Of a DNA stretch of 64,000 bases, positions 15,491-23,913 are shown one piece after another. The notes beneath the pieces were generated by a model, which was not told where the DNA came from, searched no databases, and saw only the letters and a list, made by a program, of their open reading frames with translations. The stretch's first letter is position 1, and every line of letters starts with the position of its first letter. A program made the position numbers and the translations under genes. The stretch comes from VBAS01 sp963773465 (GTDB lineage Bacteria > Bacteroidota > Bacteroidia > Chitinophagales > Chitinophagaceae): contig CAVZBF010000001.1 of NCBI GenBank assembly GCA_963773465.1, positions 434,001-498,000 on the forward strand. The letters are read 5' to 3'.

Positions 15491-17716
15491 TCAATGGCCT
15501 ACTACCAATAGCTTTTCTACCTGCGTATCGCTACCGGTTGAACCACTTAGAAAATACATTCCCTTACTCGGTGCAAGTTTGTTTCTTGGAATTATAATTG
15601 AATTAGCAGAAGGTTGAAACTCTGAAATAAGCATGCCATTGGCATTAAACAATCTAAACTTTACGTTGCCTGCCACGTCGTCTTTTATTTTTATAGTAAT
15701 ACCATTACTGTTTACAACGGGATTCGGGTAAACATGAAATAAAGGGTATTTAAAGACAGCAGGAGGATTAACTGTAAAAACAGGCGCCCCCATTTTCCAA
15801 ATATCAAATTCTTCAAAAACAAGATCGTCACTCAAAGAAGTTAATTCCACTTTATTACTTGCAGCATCGGGAAAGATCTGGTTACTCATTACTACCTGTC
15901 CGCCACCTGAGAATAGTTCAGCACTGCAATTATCAACAAAAAGATGAAGATCTATAAAGCCGTTTTCAATTACTAATGGAGCAAACTGGATGTCTTTGAA
16001 ACTTTGGTCAGTAGTTAAGCTGCCTGAATAGGAACGATCGAAACGGATCACTTTATTGATAAAGTCAAAAACAAATTCTGAATATTGTAATCCATTTTTT
16101 TTGAACTTTAATGAAAACCCTTCTTTGTTTAGTACCGCAATTTTAGCCTTCAGTTCAAATTGTTTAAAAATCGGTGTATTCAAAGAATTACCGATCACAG
16201 TCCGGAGAGAATTATTGATCGCACTAAGATTTGTATTCTTAAAGCTTAAACCATTTTTACGGAAGGCCTTTAATTCTTCGATTGGTTTTTGTACCAGTTT
16301 CAATTGTCCATTATGCGTTTCCAGTTTCACTTCCCGCGGAATGCTCATTACTCCCTTCCAGGGAGTAGTGGGTACTTGTGCCGCATAATTCCAATTATTC
16401 ATCCAACCCAGCCAGATCCTTCTTCCATCCGGCATATCGGAAAATGATTGCAGCGCATAAAAATCTTTTCCATAATCTACCTGCCCGCTGGTTAGCCCAT
16501 TCCGGTTGTCTGATTGAATGATATGGTCAATATTAATATGACCCCAACTGCCGGTTGCAGAATCTACAATTTCAATATGCGCTGTTTGTCCGATCAAAGA
16601 TGAAACATCCCAATTTTTCCAATTCAACAGGTCATCATTCAATCCTGTACTTTTTCTTACGCCTTCACCATTCACCACAAGTTTTATATATGCAGTCTCG
16701 GGATGATAGCCACCGCCAATAAGAAAACTTATATATTTTTTTTGAATAGTAAAATTTGCAGAAACCAACTTTCCCTGTGATCCGTTACCATTGAAATAAG
16801 ACCGCGTAAGTTTTTTTCCCAAATAACCGGCAACAGCAGTTGTTCCCATTGACGGAGATGTGGCAAATGAACTTCCCGTAATTGTCCAGTTATTATAAGC
16901 GTTACTTTCAAAGTCATCGATCAAAATATTGTTTGCGGTTGAAGTGTCCCAGCTAAAATGTTCGCCGTCAAAATCTCCGATAAAGAATTGTGCATTGGGC
17001 GTTACGCTATGTACCAGCATCCATTTCGTTTTATTTGTATCATTATCTACGGGCAGCTTGAAAAAATCCGGGCATTCCCAAAACCCTGAAACATTCGCAA
17101 TGGGTCCAAAAGCCTGCATTGGTGTCCAGGTTTTAAGATTTGGAGAACTATAAAAAATTATCGTTTTATAGTTGCCCTGTGATACAACCATTATCCATTT
17201 TTGAGTTTCCTTGTGCCAGATAACTTTTGGGTCACGAAAATTCTTGTTGTTGGAAGTCATTACAGGGTTCTGACTATAGTTTGTCCAGGTAACACCATCA
17301 TCATTGCTGTAAGCAAGCCGCTGGTCTTGTACATTGCTTGCCCCTGTATATATTGCTACCAACGGAGGTTTGCCATTAATGCCAAACCCGCTTGTATTGT
17401 TCCAATCCACTACAACACTACCTGAATATGCCTGCACACCATTTTGCACCGGAATGGCGACTTGTTTTTCTTCCCATGTAATAAGGTTTGAGCTTACTGC
17501 ATGTCCCCAACTCATGTTAGCCGGTTGAATTCCAAGTGGGTTATATTGATAAAACATGTGATATTTTCCATTATAATATACAAGCCCGTTGGGGTCACTC
17601 ATCCAATTAAAGCCGGGCGTGTAATGGAAAAAAGGCCGGTACAACTCATTGCCAACCTGCGCAACTAAAGATGAAGCTGTTAATAGGGTAACTATGATCA
17701 GGTTGAAAGCCTTCAT
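15491..17716 (-). CDS. GH32 fructan hydrolase with T9SS tail, copy 2
   Basis: A 741-residue paralogue of the adjacent gene with the same module order: signal peptide (MKAFNLIIVTLLTASSLVAQ), GH32 propeller with Asp41 (WMSDPNG), Asp162 (FRDPKV) and Glu214 (WECPDFF), the same inserted module (IDDFESNAYNNW onward), a C-terminal sandwich and a T9SS domain (YPNPVVNSNG to EKLLVVGH). It is probably the older or first gene of the pair in a transcript running leftward, 182 bp from copy 1. The two differ most in the inserted module and the tail, which suggests different fructan linkage or chain-length preference. No SusCD pair or fructokinase lies beside them, so uptake must be encoded elsewhere. Confidence 0.94.
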   Translation of the reverse strand: MKAFNLIIVTLLTASSLVAQVGNELYRPFFHYTPGFNWMSDPNGLVYYNGKYHMFYQYNPLGIQPANMSWGHAVSSNLITWEEKQVAIPVQNGVQAYSGSVVVDWNNTSGFGINGKPPLVAIYTGASNVQDQRLAYSNDDGVTWTNYSQNPVMTSNNKNFRDPKVIWHKETQKWIMVVSQGNYKTIIFYSSPNLKTWTPMQAFGPIANVSGFWECPDFFKLPVDNDTNKTKWMLVHSVTPNAQFFIGDFDGEHFSWDTSTANNILIDDFESNAYNNWTITGSSFATSPSMGTTAVAGYLGKKLTRSYFNGNGSQGKLVSANFTIQKKYISFLIGGGYHPETAYIKLVVNGEGVRKSTGLNDDLLNWKNWDVSSLIGQTAHIEIVDSATGSWGHINIDHIIQSDNRNGLTSGQVDYGKDFYALQSFSDMPDGRRIWLGWMNNWNYAAQVPTTPWKGVMSIPREVKLETHNGQLKLVQKPIEELKAFRKNGLSFKNTNLSAINNSLRTVIGNSLNTPIFKQFELKAKIAVLNKEGFSLKFKKNGLQYSEFVFDFINKVIRFDRSYSGSLTTDQSFKDIQFAPLVIENGFIDLHLFVDNCSAELFSGGGQVVMSNQIFPDAASNKVELTSLSDDLVFEEFDIWKMGAPVFTVNPPAVFKYPLFHVYPNPVVNSNGITIKIKDDVAGNVKFRLFNANGMLISEFQPSANSIIIPRNKLAPSKGMYFLSGSTGSDTQVEKLLVVGH

Positions 17717-18067
17717 AAGCTGATTAAACGTTAACTGCGCCTTTGTATTGCTAAAGGCTGGTAATTAGAGTATTTAGCCGCAAAAACGATGTGTAAAATA
17801 CGATGGCAAATCTAAAATAGCAAGAACTGGTTCAGTTAATGAAAAGAAATCAGCCTTCCGCAACCTGATTTGTATGTAGCAATCAACATTATTAATGGGA
17901 AACTTTCATTGTATCACAAATCAAATCACGGAGGCGCAATGACACGGTGATACACGAGTTTCTTTCCGTTTCTCTGTGCCGCCCTGTCTCCGTGGCCGTG
18001 GTTAAAAGAACAAATTGAGACATTACGGACTTCTTTACGCCTGCAACTCTCTGTCGCAATAAGCAAA
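17717..18067. other. Gene-free spacer with inverted repeat
   Basis: This 351-bp gap holds no credible reading frame. Its centre (about 17925-18005) carries two facing repeat blocks: CACGGAGGCGC...GACACGGTGAT on the left and TCTCTGTGCCGCCCTGTCTC, then CGTGG, on the right. The blocks are partly complementary and could form a long hairpin. The segment near 17717-17780 probably contains the promoter of the second GH32 gene, but I cannot place it. Confidence 0.5.
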
Positions 18068-18703
18068 TTAAGATCTTGCGGCTACTTTCAACTGGGAAAC
18101 TTCATCCCAAATATCTTTTGCTATTTCTTCTTCCTTTTTGTTTCCATCTGTGATGAAAATATTTTCTTTTAGTTTTAAGCGTTCAAATGATTCGAAATAC
18201 TTCTCCCGCACATGTCTCAAGTTCTCGATGTTTTCATAAAGCTCCACTGAATTTCTTCCGGCGCTTATCCGTTCTGCACTTAATTCAGGTGTTATATCAA
18301 TAAATACATTTACATCGGGTCTTAACAAGTCTGCGCTTAATGAGTTTGCTTCAATCACCCAGTCTAAAGACATATGTGTGCCCTGGTAAGCATATGATGA
18401 AAAATAGTAACGGTCGGTGATAACAGTAAATCCTTCTTCCATTTTTTTCAAAATGCCATCCGTCTTATTCAGCAGATGTTCCAGCCTGTCGGCCACATAA
18501 AGACCTGCAATGGTCCGGTGGTCTGCTTCAAATTTATGTTTGAAAATATCCCTGATCATTAAGCCGATCGGACTTATTGTTGGTTCAGATGTGCAATACA
18601 CTTTATGTCCTGCCTGTTGTAATTTATCTGCTAAAAGTTTGGCCTGGGTGCTTTTGCCGCTTCCGTCAATGCCTTCCAGGGCAATAAATAAATTGTTCTT
18701 CAT
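18068..18703 (-). CDS. tmk: Thymidylate kinase
   Basis: Phosphorylates dTMP to dTDP with ATP in the cytoplasm, an essential step of dTTP synthesis. The 211-residue protein has the P-loop GIDGSGKST (residues 11-19), the substrate-binding DRYYFSSYAYQG near residue 99, and DVNVFIDITPELSAER leading to the lid (RISAGRNSVELYE). Length is normal. A TATCTTTG -7 box lies 35 bp upstream. Note that tdk, the salvage enzyme feeding it, lies at 39760-40329. Confidence 0.96.
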   Translation of the reverse strand: MKNNLFIALEGIDGSGKSTQAKLLADKLQQAGHKVYCTSEPTISPIGLMIRDIFKHKFEADHRTIAGLYVADRLEHLLNKTDGILKKMEEGFTVITDRYYFSSYAYQGTHMSLDWVIEANSLSADLLRPDVNVFIDITPELSAERISAGRNSVELYENIENLRHVREKYFESFERLKLKENIFITDGNKKEEEIAKDIWDEVSQLKVAARS

Positions 18704-18737
18704 CGTTAAATTTAATATTCACTGATAGGGGAGTGGT

Positions 18738-18745
18738 CAAAGATA
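18738..18745 (-). promoter_or_regulatory. Putative -7 promoter box (TATCTTTG) for tmk
   Basis: Minus-strand TATCTTTG matches TAnnTTTG exactly and would give an mRNA leader of about 30 nt before tmk. No good -33 TTG is seen at 17-23 bp. Confidence 0.4.
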
Positions 18746-18764
18746 AAAGTAAAAGGCTTTAAGT

Positions 18765-19772
18765 TCAGGCGCATTGGGATATTAGCCAGCATTTATCGAA
18801 TTTTTTATTCTTCAGATCATCTTTCCTGATCCAAAAATATAACATACCGGCATCGCCCCATATCATCCCGCTTTCTTCATAATTACTGTCAACCTGGAAA
18901 AGCAGTATCCAATCACCGGCACCTTTTTCAAGTTCTTTTGCTCTTGGATCGTTATAGCCTCTTTCATCGCCGCAATAAAGTCCATTTGTAACGAGCTGGC
19001 ACTCCAGTTCCATTGGCCCTTGTATATTGTCTGAATGTCCCAGTAATTTATTCGTTTCCACATTTAAGTCAAGATCCTCAGTGGCATCAATATATTTATC
19101 TATCTCTTTTTTGGTAAGCTGTTTTGAAACATAATCGTGTTCCCAATTAGGGATACTTACAGAAGATTGAAACCTGAGTTTACAGGGTTTGTATCTTGAA
19201 TAGTTAACAAGGTCGGCCGGGAATTCTTTTCTTTGAAGCTCTTCTAACGGGCCTTCATAGTAAAATACTTTGAACTTGTCTTTGTCTTTGATATCAAAAC
19301 CCCAGGCATCTGCTTTTGCGGAATAAAAAAAATAAAGAATGCCTTGCGAAGGCAGGCTGTTGGAGTTGTCAAATTCCGTTACTTCAGATAAATTTATTTG
19401 TGCGATAAATGAAAGTCTTTTTCCATTGTCTTCTTTAAACCATTCAATATTCTTTGGCAGATCGGGTTGCCCGCCAATTTTACTTTGTCCTAACCTAAGT
19501 TCATCTTCATTTACGGTTTTTGGTGTTGTAAGAATTTCATTTCTTAAATGTGATTTAAAAAAATCCCAATGATGTAATAGCCCCGATTTCTCAAACCTTT
19601 GTTTTAAATTATTTTCCGTTCTTACAAGAGTTGTATCCCGATCAGCGGTATGCAGGGTTGTTTGATTGGATGTTATAGAACGTGTCTTTGTAATAGACTT
19701 GAAAAGATACAATGCAAATGCAGTTAATAGCAAAGCAATTATTGCAGCAATAATGGGCGTATTCAATTTCAT
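18765..19772 (-). CDS. DUF1963 (YwqG-like) protein with N-terminal membrane anchor
   Basis: A 335-residue protein. One hydrophobic helix (about residues 7-27, IIAAIIALLLTAFALYLF) anchors it, followed by a DUF1963/YwqG domain: LGQSKIGGQPDLPKNIEWF, RLSFIAQINLSEV, GILYFFYSAK, and the C-terminal GDWILLFQVDSN and MIWGDAGMLYFWIRKDDL. The biochemical role of this family is not established. Most relatives are soluble, so the N-terminal anchor is a small departure. It ends about 60 bp upstream of tmk on the same strand and could be transcribed with it, although tmk has its own -7 box. Confidence 0.82.
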   Translation of the reverse strand: MKLNTPIIAAIIALLLTAFALYLFKSITKTRSITSNQTTLHTADRDTTLVRTENNLKQRFEKSGLLHHWDFFKSHLRNEILTTPKTVNEDELRLGQSKIGGQPDLPKNIEWFKEDNGKRLSFIAQINLSEVTEFDNSNSLPSQGILYFFYSAKADAWGFDIKDKDKFKVFYYEGPLEELQRKEFPADLVNYSRYKPCKLRFQSSVSIPNWEHDYVSKQLTKKEIDKYIDATEDLDLNVETNKLLGHSDNIQGPMELECQLVTNGLYCGDERGYNDPRAKELEKGAGDWILLFQVDSNYEESGMIWGDAGMLYFWIRKDDLKNKKFDKCWLISQCA

Positions 19773-19863
19773 ATACTGGCTTTGTCAGATGAGAGCAAAA
19801 TTCAATCATTATCGAAATGGCGTATCAAATGAAGTCTCCTGATTAAAGATAAAAAGTTGCCGG

Positions 19864-19871
19864 TATATTTG
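19864..19871 (+). promoter_or_regulatory. -7 box TATATTTG giving a probable leaderless start
   Basis: TATATTTG, an exact TAnnTTTG match, ends 3 bp before the ATG at 19875. With initiation 4-6 bp after the box, transcription would begin at or within a base or two of the start codon. Confidence 0.4.
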
Positions 19872-19874
19872 CGC

Positions 19875-20954
19875 ATGCCGCAGGAAACATTTCCATATAA
19901 CCAACTTTTTGATTTTACAAAAGCGATACTTCAAAAAATCGGTTGCAGTGAAGAACATGCTGCTACTTCTGCGAAAGTTCTTTTATCAGCCGATCTGCGT
20001 GGTATAGATTCACATGGTGTGGCAAGACTCAGTGGCTATGTAAGATTATGGGAAGTAAAAAGGGTGAATACAGATCCTTTATTAAAGATCATTCATGAAA
20101 CCCCTTCAACAGCTGTAGTTGATGGCGATAGTGGTTTGGGTTTGGTAGTTGCTCCATATGCAATGCAGGTGGCGATCGATAAAGCAAAAAATGTGGGTAC
20201 GGGTTGGGTAAGTGTTCAAAACAGTAATCATTTTGGTATTGCAGGCTATCATGCAATGATGGCTCTGCAACATGATATGATCGGCATTGCATTTACTAAT
20301 GCAAGTCCCCTGGTTTCTCCAACATTTTCAGTGGAAAGATTATTGGGTACAAATCCAATCTGTGTTGTGATACCTGCCGGGAAAGAACCTGCATTTGTTG
20401 CTGACCTGGCAACAACAACTGCGGCTAATGGTAAATTAGAAATTTTGCAACGCAAAGGTGGTGTTGCTCCTTTAGGTTGGATACAAACTAAAGAAGGGAA
20501 GCCTTCAACTGATCCGCATGAGTTAAAAGCCGGTGGTGCATTGTTACCATTGGGCGGGGATAGGGATCATGGAAGTCATAAAGGATATGCGCTTGGCGCT
20601 ATTGTCGATATTTTTTCTGCGGTATTGAGTGGTGCTAATTATGGTCCATGGGTTCCTCCCTTTCCGGCTTATGTTCCTATGCCTGATGAGCAACCGGGTA
20701 AAGGCATTGGACATTTTTTTGGTGCCATGAGAGTGGATGCATTTCGCCCGGCGGATGAATTTAAGATGCACATGGATAAATGGATAAAAAGGTTCCGTAG
20801 TGCAAAGACTGTAAAAGGTGAAGAAAAAGTTTTAATACCGGGTGACCCGGAGAGAGAAATGGAAACGGAAAGAATGAAGGATGGAATTCCGTTATTGAAA
20901 CCTGTGATTGAAGATTTGAAGTTTTTGGGAGAAAGATTTGGAGTGGCGTGGTGA
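19875..20954 (+). CDS. Ldh-family malate/L-lactate/ureidoglycolate dehydrogenase
   Basis: NAD(P)-dependent oxidoreductase of the malate/L-lactate dehydrogenase type II (YlbC/MdhL/AllD) family, 359 residues. The ATG at 19875 (MPQETFPYNQ) is chosen over a TTG six codons upstream. The family hallmark ADLRGIDSHGVARL (catalytic His in SHG) and the NAD-binding WVSVQNSNHFGIAGYHA are intact, as is SPTFSVERLLGTNP. These enzymes reduce 2-keto acids; the exact substrate cannot be told here. The stop TGA is the first triplet of a heptamer array (20952 onward), so the current C-terminus GVAW may have been set by that array. It is flanked by DUF1963 (divergent) and lysC. Confidence 0.9.
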   Translation: MPQETFPYNQLFDFTKAILQKIGCSEEHAATSAKVLLSADLRGIDSHGVARLSGYVRLWEVKRVNTDPLLKIIHETPSTAVVDGDSGLGLVVAPYAMQVAIDKAKNVGTGWVSVQNSNHFGIAGYHAMMALQHDMIGIAFTNASPLVSPTFSVERLLGTNPICVVIPAGKEPAFVADLATTTAANGKLEILQRKGGVAPLGWIQTKEGKPSTDPHELKAGGALLPLGGDRDHGSHKGYALGAIVDIFSAVLSGANYGPWVPPFPAYVPMPDEQPGKGIGHFFGAMRVDAFRPADEFKMHMDKWIKRFRSAKTVKGEEKVLIPGDPEREMETERMKDGIPLLKPVIEDLKFLGERFGVAW

Positions 20955-21015
20955 ATGGTGAATGGTGAATGGTGAGTGGTGAGTTGTGAGTAATCTCATC
21001 ACTGACAACCCACAA
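20952..21015. repeat. Inverted 7-bp array starting at the ldh stop codon
   Basis: Six heptamers TGAATGG, TGAATGG, TGAATGG, TGAGTGG, TGAGTTG, TGAGTAA (20952-20993) followed by CTCATCA, CTGACAA, CCCACAA in the complementary sense. The first TGA is the dehydrogenase stop codon. The array shares the unit TGAGTTG with the array inside waaA at 41486-41520. Confidence 0.85.
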
Positions 21016-21045
21016 AAGCTGAATAGAATTGATATTGTACAAGTG

Positions 21046-21067
21046 TGCGACGCAAGGGACGATGATA
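21046..21067. repeat. Dispersed 13-mer GACGCAAGGGACG, copy 1
   Basis: GCGACGCAAGGGACGATGAT. The 13-mer GACGCAAGGGACG recurs exactly at 45138-45150, again followed by a TGATA-like sequence. TTGCGACGCTCC(G/A)TTCATC at 6341-6359 and 27209-27227 shares the GCGACGC core. Confidence 0.6.
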
Positions 21068-21106
21068 GTAGTACCAAAGCTGACTAATCAATCATTCTTC
21101 TAACAA

Positions 21107-21133
21107 TTGTTAATCCCTCCCAACATATCTTTG
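21107..21133 (+). promoter_or_regulatory. Putative lysC promoter (TTG...TATCTTTG)
   Basis: TATCTTTG at 21126-21133 matches the -7 consensus TAnnTTTG; TTG at 21107-21109 is a possible -33 element at 16 bp, slightly short of the usual spacing. The leader would be about 50 nt and would contain the palindrome at 21157-21171. Confidence 0.5.
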
Positions 21134-21156
21134 CACACTCTTTTTTAATTAAAAGC

Positions 21157-21171
21157 TCCGCCGTAGGCGGA
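21157..21171. repeat. Palindromic element TCCGCCGTAGGCGGA in the lysC leader
   Basis: A 15-bp near-perfect palindrome ending 15 bp before the lysC ATG. A sister copy TCCGCCTTCGGCGGA is at 45125-45139 and a shorter one (CGCCTTCGGCG) is inside the aminotransferase gene at 43081-43091. Confidence 0.7.
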
Positions 21172-21186
21172 TTGGGGTTTGTATTT

Positions 21187-22509
21187 ATGAAAGTAATGAA
21201 GTTTGGCGGCACGTCTGTGGGCAGACCGGAACGTATGTTCCAGGTTGCAGAGCTTGTGATTGCAGGCGATGAACCGACAATTGTTGTGTTAAGTGCATTA
21301 AGCGGAACAACCAATGCATTGGTTACAATTGGCGATTATATTGCAAAAGGTGAAAGAACATTAGCCAAACAAGAAATTGCAAAATTAGAGGCGCATTACC
21401 AGGATTTTATTTCAAAGCTGGTAAAAAAGCCGGCATCATTGGAAAAGGCGAAAGCGATCGTTGCCGAGCATTTTGAATTCCTCAATATCATTTTAAAAAT
21501 TTCTTTTAGCGAAGCATTGAGCAAAGATATTCTTGCACAGGGCGAATTACTTTCAACAAAATTGTTTTCTGTTTACCTGGAAGAAAAAGAGATCGATCAT
21601 GAACTGCTTCCTGCATTGGAATTTATGAGCATTGATAGTTATGATGAACCACAGATCGGCAGCATTAAAATTAAATTGTCGCAATTGCTGAAGCAGCATA
21701 AATCAAAAAAGCTTTTTATTACACAAGGATATATTTGCCGCAATGCAAGAGGTGAAGTGGATAACCTGAAGCGCGGAGGCAGCGATTATACAGCATCATT
21801 GATCGCCGCGGCGCTTAATGCAAGTGTATGTGAAATATGGACCGATATTGACGGCATGCATAACAATGATCCGCGGATTGTAAAGAAAACTATCCCGGTA
21901 GAGCAATTGAGTTTTGAAGAAGCTGCGGAGCTTGCTTATTTCGGTGCAAAGATTCTGCATCCTGCATCCATCTGGCCGGCGCAAACTTATAAAGTACCGG
22001 TGAAGCTGCTGAACACAATGCTGCCTGATGCAAAAGGAACAACAATTTCTGAAATAGCAGAATCAGTAGGCGTAAAGGCAGTCGCAGCAAAAGACAATAT
22101 CACTGCTATCCGTATCAAGAGCAGCCGGATGTTATTGGCATATGGTTTTCTGAGAAAGATATTTGAAGTGTTTGAAAAGTATCGTACACCCATCGATATG
22201 ATCACCACTTCAGAAGTGGCAGTGTCACTAACTATTGATAACACGACCCAGTTAAAAGAAATATTGAAAGAACTGGAACCTTTCGGTTCTATTGAAGTTG
22301 ATAAGGACCAGGTAATAATTTCTGTGGTTGGCAATGAAATTTCGCAGACAAGGGATATGATCAAAAAACTCTTTGGTTCTATTGTAAATATTCCTGTGCG
22401 AATGGTTTCTTATGGCGGCAGCCCGCATAATATTTCATTGCTCGTTTCAGCAAAGAATAAAACAAAGATCCTTCAGCAATTGAATAAGGGAATGTTTGGG
22501 TTGGATTGA
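21187..22509 (+). CDS. lysC: Aspartate kinase (monofunctional, two ACT domains)
   Basis: Cytoplasmic kinase making 4-phospho-L-aspartate, the first step to lysine, methionine and threonine. ATG at 21187 gives 440 residues beginning MKVMKFGGTSVG, the nucleotide/aspartate-binding motif; a TTG five codons upstream is rejected. The kinase domain continues with GRGGSDYTAS-like RGGSDYTASLIAAAL and EIWTDIDGMHNNDPRIV. The C-terminus has two ACT modules (ITAIRIKSSRMLL... and QVIISVVGNEIS...), which usually bind the feedback inhibitor lysine or threonine. No homoserine dehydrogenase domain is fused. A palindromic repeat lies in its short leader; the gene is followed by repeat debris and not by other lysine genes. 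Confidence 0.95.
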   Translation: MKVMKFGGTSVGRPERMFQVAELVIAGDEPTIVVLSALSGTTNALVTIGDYIAKGERTLAKQEIAKLEAHYQDFISKLVKKPASLEKAKAIVAEHFEFLNIILKISFSEALSKDILAQGELLSTKLFSVYLEEKEIDHELLPALEFMSIDSYDEPQIGSIKIKLSQLLKQHKSKKLFITQGYICRNARGEVDNLKRGGSDYTASLIAAALNASVCEIWTDIDGMHNNDPRIVKKTIPVEQLSFEEAAELAYFGAKILHPASIWPAQTYKVPVKLLNTMLPDAKGTTISEIAESVGVKAVAAKDNITAIRIKSSRMLLAYGFLRKIFEVFEKYRTPIDMITTSEVAVSLTIDNTTQLKEILKELEPFGSIEVDKDQVIISVVGNEISQTRDMIKKLFGSIVNIPVRMVSYGGSPHNISLLVSAKNKTKILQQLNKGMFGLD

Positions 22510-22514
22510 AATGA

Positions 22515-22575
22515 AAACCCTCTAAATCTCCCCAAAGGGGAAACTTTTTACTCCTTCCCTTTGGGAAGGCGAATT
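22515..22575. repeat. Paired palindromic repeats after lysC
   Basis: CTCCCCAAAGGGGA (22528-22541) followed by TTCCCTTTGGGAA (22554-22566). The first hairpin is followed by AACTTTTT and may double as a weak terminator for lysC. Immediately after, about 23 bp containing AACTTGGGATGGGCTTT are repeated in tandem (22597-22613 and 22620-22636), the second copy encoding the end of the next gene. Confidence 0.55.
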
Positions 22576-22612
22576 TGAACAATGACTTAACTTAAAGAAC
22601 TTGGGATGGGCT

Positions 22613-23083
22613 TTAAGGAACTTGGGATGGGCTTTCTTCTTCGTCCTCTTCACCCTTCCACGTATAAATAGCAATTACACCGCCGCCACCGTTTCCGATA
22701 GCTCCGGCAAATGGGCCTTTGATTATTTTTACCATTGCTATATCATGTACAGAAAGTGAATTTAGCATGGAAGCATCCGTACGCATTTCATCAACATAAA
22801 TTGTTGCGACAGATCCGCGGATAACAGGAACTCTTATCCCGCTTCTTGAAACAAAAACCTGTAAGCCTGCAATTCTTCCATCGAGCCAGTCAAGAATGTT
22901 GAAGTATGCCTGTACGTTTTCATTTTCTATATCGAATATTGTTCCGTCGGCGCTTTTAAACATACCGCTGGCATATTCATCGTTTAGTATTTCTTTCTGG
23001 CTTTTAGGTCTTGAAACACGGGTTTGAGCGAATGTGGCAAATGAAATTGTAAACAGTGCGGTTATGATTAAAATCTTTTTCAT
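22613..23083 (-). CDS. Orphan TonB-receptor plug-domain-like secreted protein
   Basis: A 156-residue protein with signal peptide MKKILIITALFTISFATFAQ. The start at 23083 is chosen because GGGAGG lies 8-9 bp upstream, an unusually good Shine-Dalgarno site for this phylum; the frame extends 11 codons further. The mature part resembles the plug of SusC-like receptors: GRIAGLQVFVSRSGIRVPVIRG, IYVDEMRTDASMLNSLSVHDIAMVKIIKGP and GGGGVIAIYTWKG. No carboxypeptidase-regulatory domain or beta-barrel follows. Free-standing plugs may interact with TonB or modulate receptors; this is inference. The C-terminus EEDEEESPSQVP lies in a small tandem duplication. Confidence 0.72.
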   Translation of the reverse strand: MKKILIITALFTISFATFAQTRVSRPKSQKEILNDEYASGMFKSADGTIFDIENENVQAYFNILDWLDGRIAGLQVFVSRSGIRVPVIRGSVATIYVDEMRTDASMLNSLSVHDIAMVKIIKGPFAGAIGNGGGGVIAIYTWKGEEDEEESPSQVP

Positions 23084-23196
23084 GATCATTTCCTCCCTTT
23101 TAAAGTTACGAAGCATTGCTGTTAGCAGATAGTTAAGCTTATATGCTAAAGAGGATGCAGGTATAAATAAGATTACACAAAAACCAATCCGAAAAA

Positions 23197-23865
23197 CTAA
23201 AGGTATAGAAACGAGTATAATATGCCGGTAGCCACCGCTGGTATAGTTAGATTATCCCAACCATACAGGGTTATAGTTTCTGCAATTGCTGTGGATAAAG
23301 AAATATAAAGACTCATTTTGATCGCTTCTGTTGCAGGAAATAAAGTAACCAGGTTTAACCAAATAAAACAAACAGGAAATGCAGTTATAAAAAAAGAGAT
23401 TGAGCCGGCGAGGGTTTTTTGCCCGTTAAAAAATTGTTTTGTCTTATGCCCCCACATGTTGCCTCCCATTTCAGCGGCTGTATCTGAGATAGCCAGTAAT
23501 GAAACCGGTATATAAAAGAGTAAAAAATTTTGCTGGAGTTCAGCAAATAAAAAGCATAAATAAACCGGGATGGGAAAAAGGACACCGCCTATCGTGTGTC
23601 GTTTTGTATTGTGTACCGATGGAAGTAATTTCCTTTTGTACGTAATAAATAAAATTAAAAACGCAATTGCTCCTAACCCCAGTACCCACCAATGACTATT
23701 GAAAAAGGAAGGCAGCAAAAGACACATAAGGCCTCCGCTTACATGTAAAAATTTCCGGGAATGTTCTGGTTTTACTTTCAGCTTACGATGCAGCAGTTCT
23801 GATATGCCCATCAATATTAATATCAATAACAGGAAAGCCAAAAGCCACAGCAGTTGTAAATTCAT
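23197..23865 (-). CDS. Phytol/polyprenol kinase-like membrane protein (VTE5/SEC59/DGK1 family)
   Basis: An integral membrane protein of 222 residues with about six or seven helices. Motifs typical of CTP-dependent lipid kinases are visible: EHSRKFLHVSGG (about 35-46), KRHTIGGVLFPIPVY (about 84-98) and ISDTAAEMGGNMWGHKTKQFFNGQKTLAGS (in pieces, about 125-155). Relatives phosphorylate phytol, dolichol or diacylglycerol using CTP. The gene faces away from a CDP-alcohol phosphotransferase and a CdsA-like gene (48 bp between the starts), so all three use CTP or CDP chemistry, which supports a shared lipid pathway. The actual substrate is unknown. Confidence 0.75.
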   Translation of the reverse strand: MNLQLLWLLAFLLLILILMGISELLHRKLKVKPEHSRKFLHVSGGLMCLLLPSFFNSHWWVLGLGAIAFLILFITYKRKLLPSVHNTKRHTIGGVLFPIPVYLCFLFAELQQNFLLFYIPVSLLAISDTAAEMGGNMWGHKTKQFFNGQKTLAGSISFFITAFPVCFIWLNLVTLFPATEAIKMSLYISLSTAIAETITLYGWDNLTIPAVATGILYSFLYL

Positions 23866-23913
23866 TCCCTGGTTTTATCTGGAAAAAATACTCATTATAT
23901 TGCAGACTGCAAA

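Noticed and set aside
22613..22640. Second gene or leader in the AACTTGGGATGGGCTTT tandem duplication
   Set aside because: The duplication is short and only affects the last codons of the plug-like gene.
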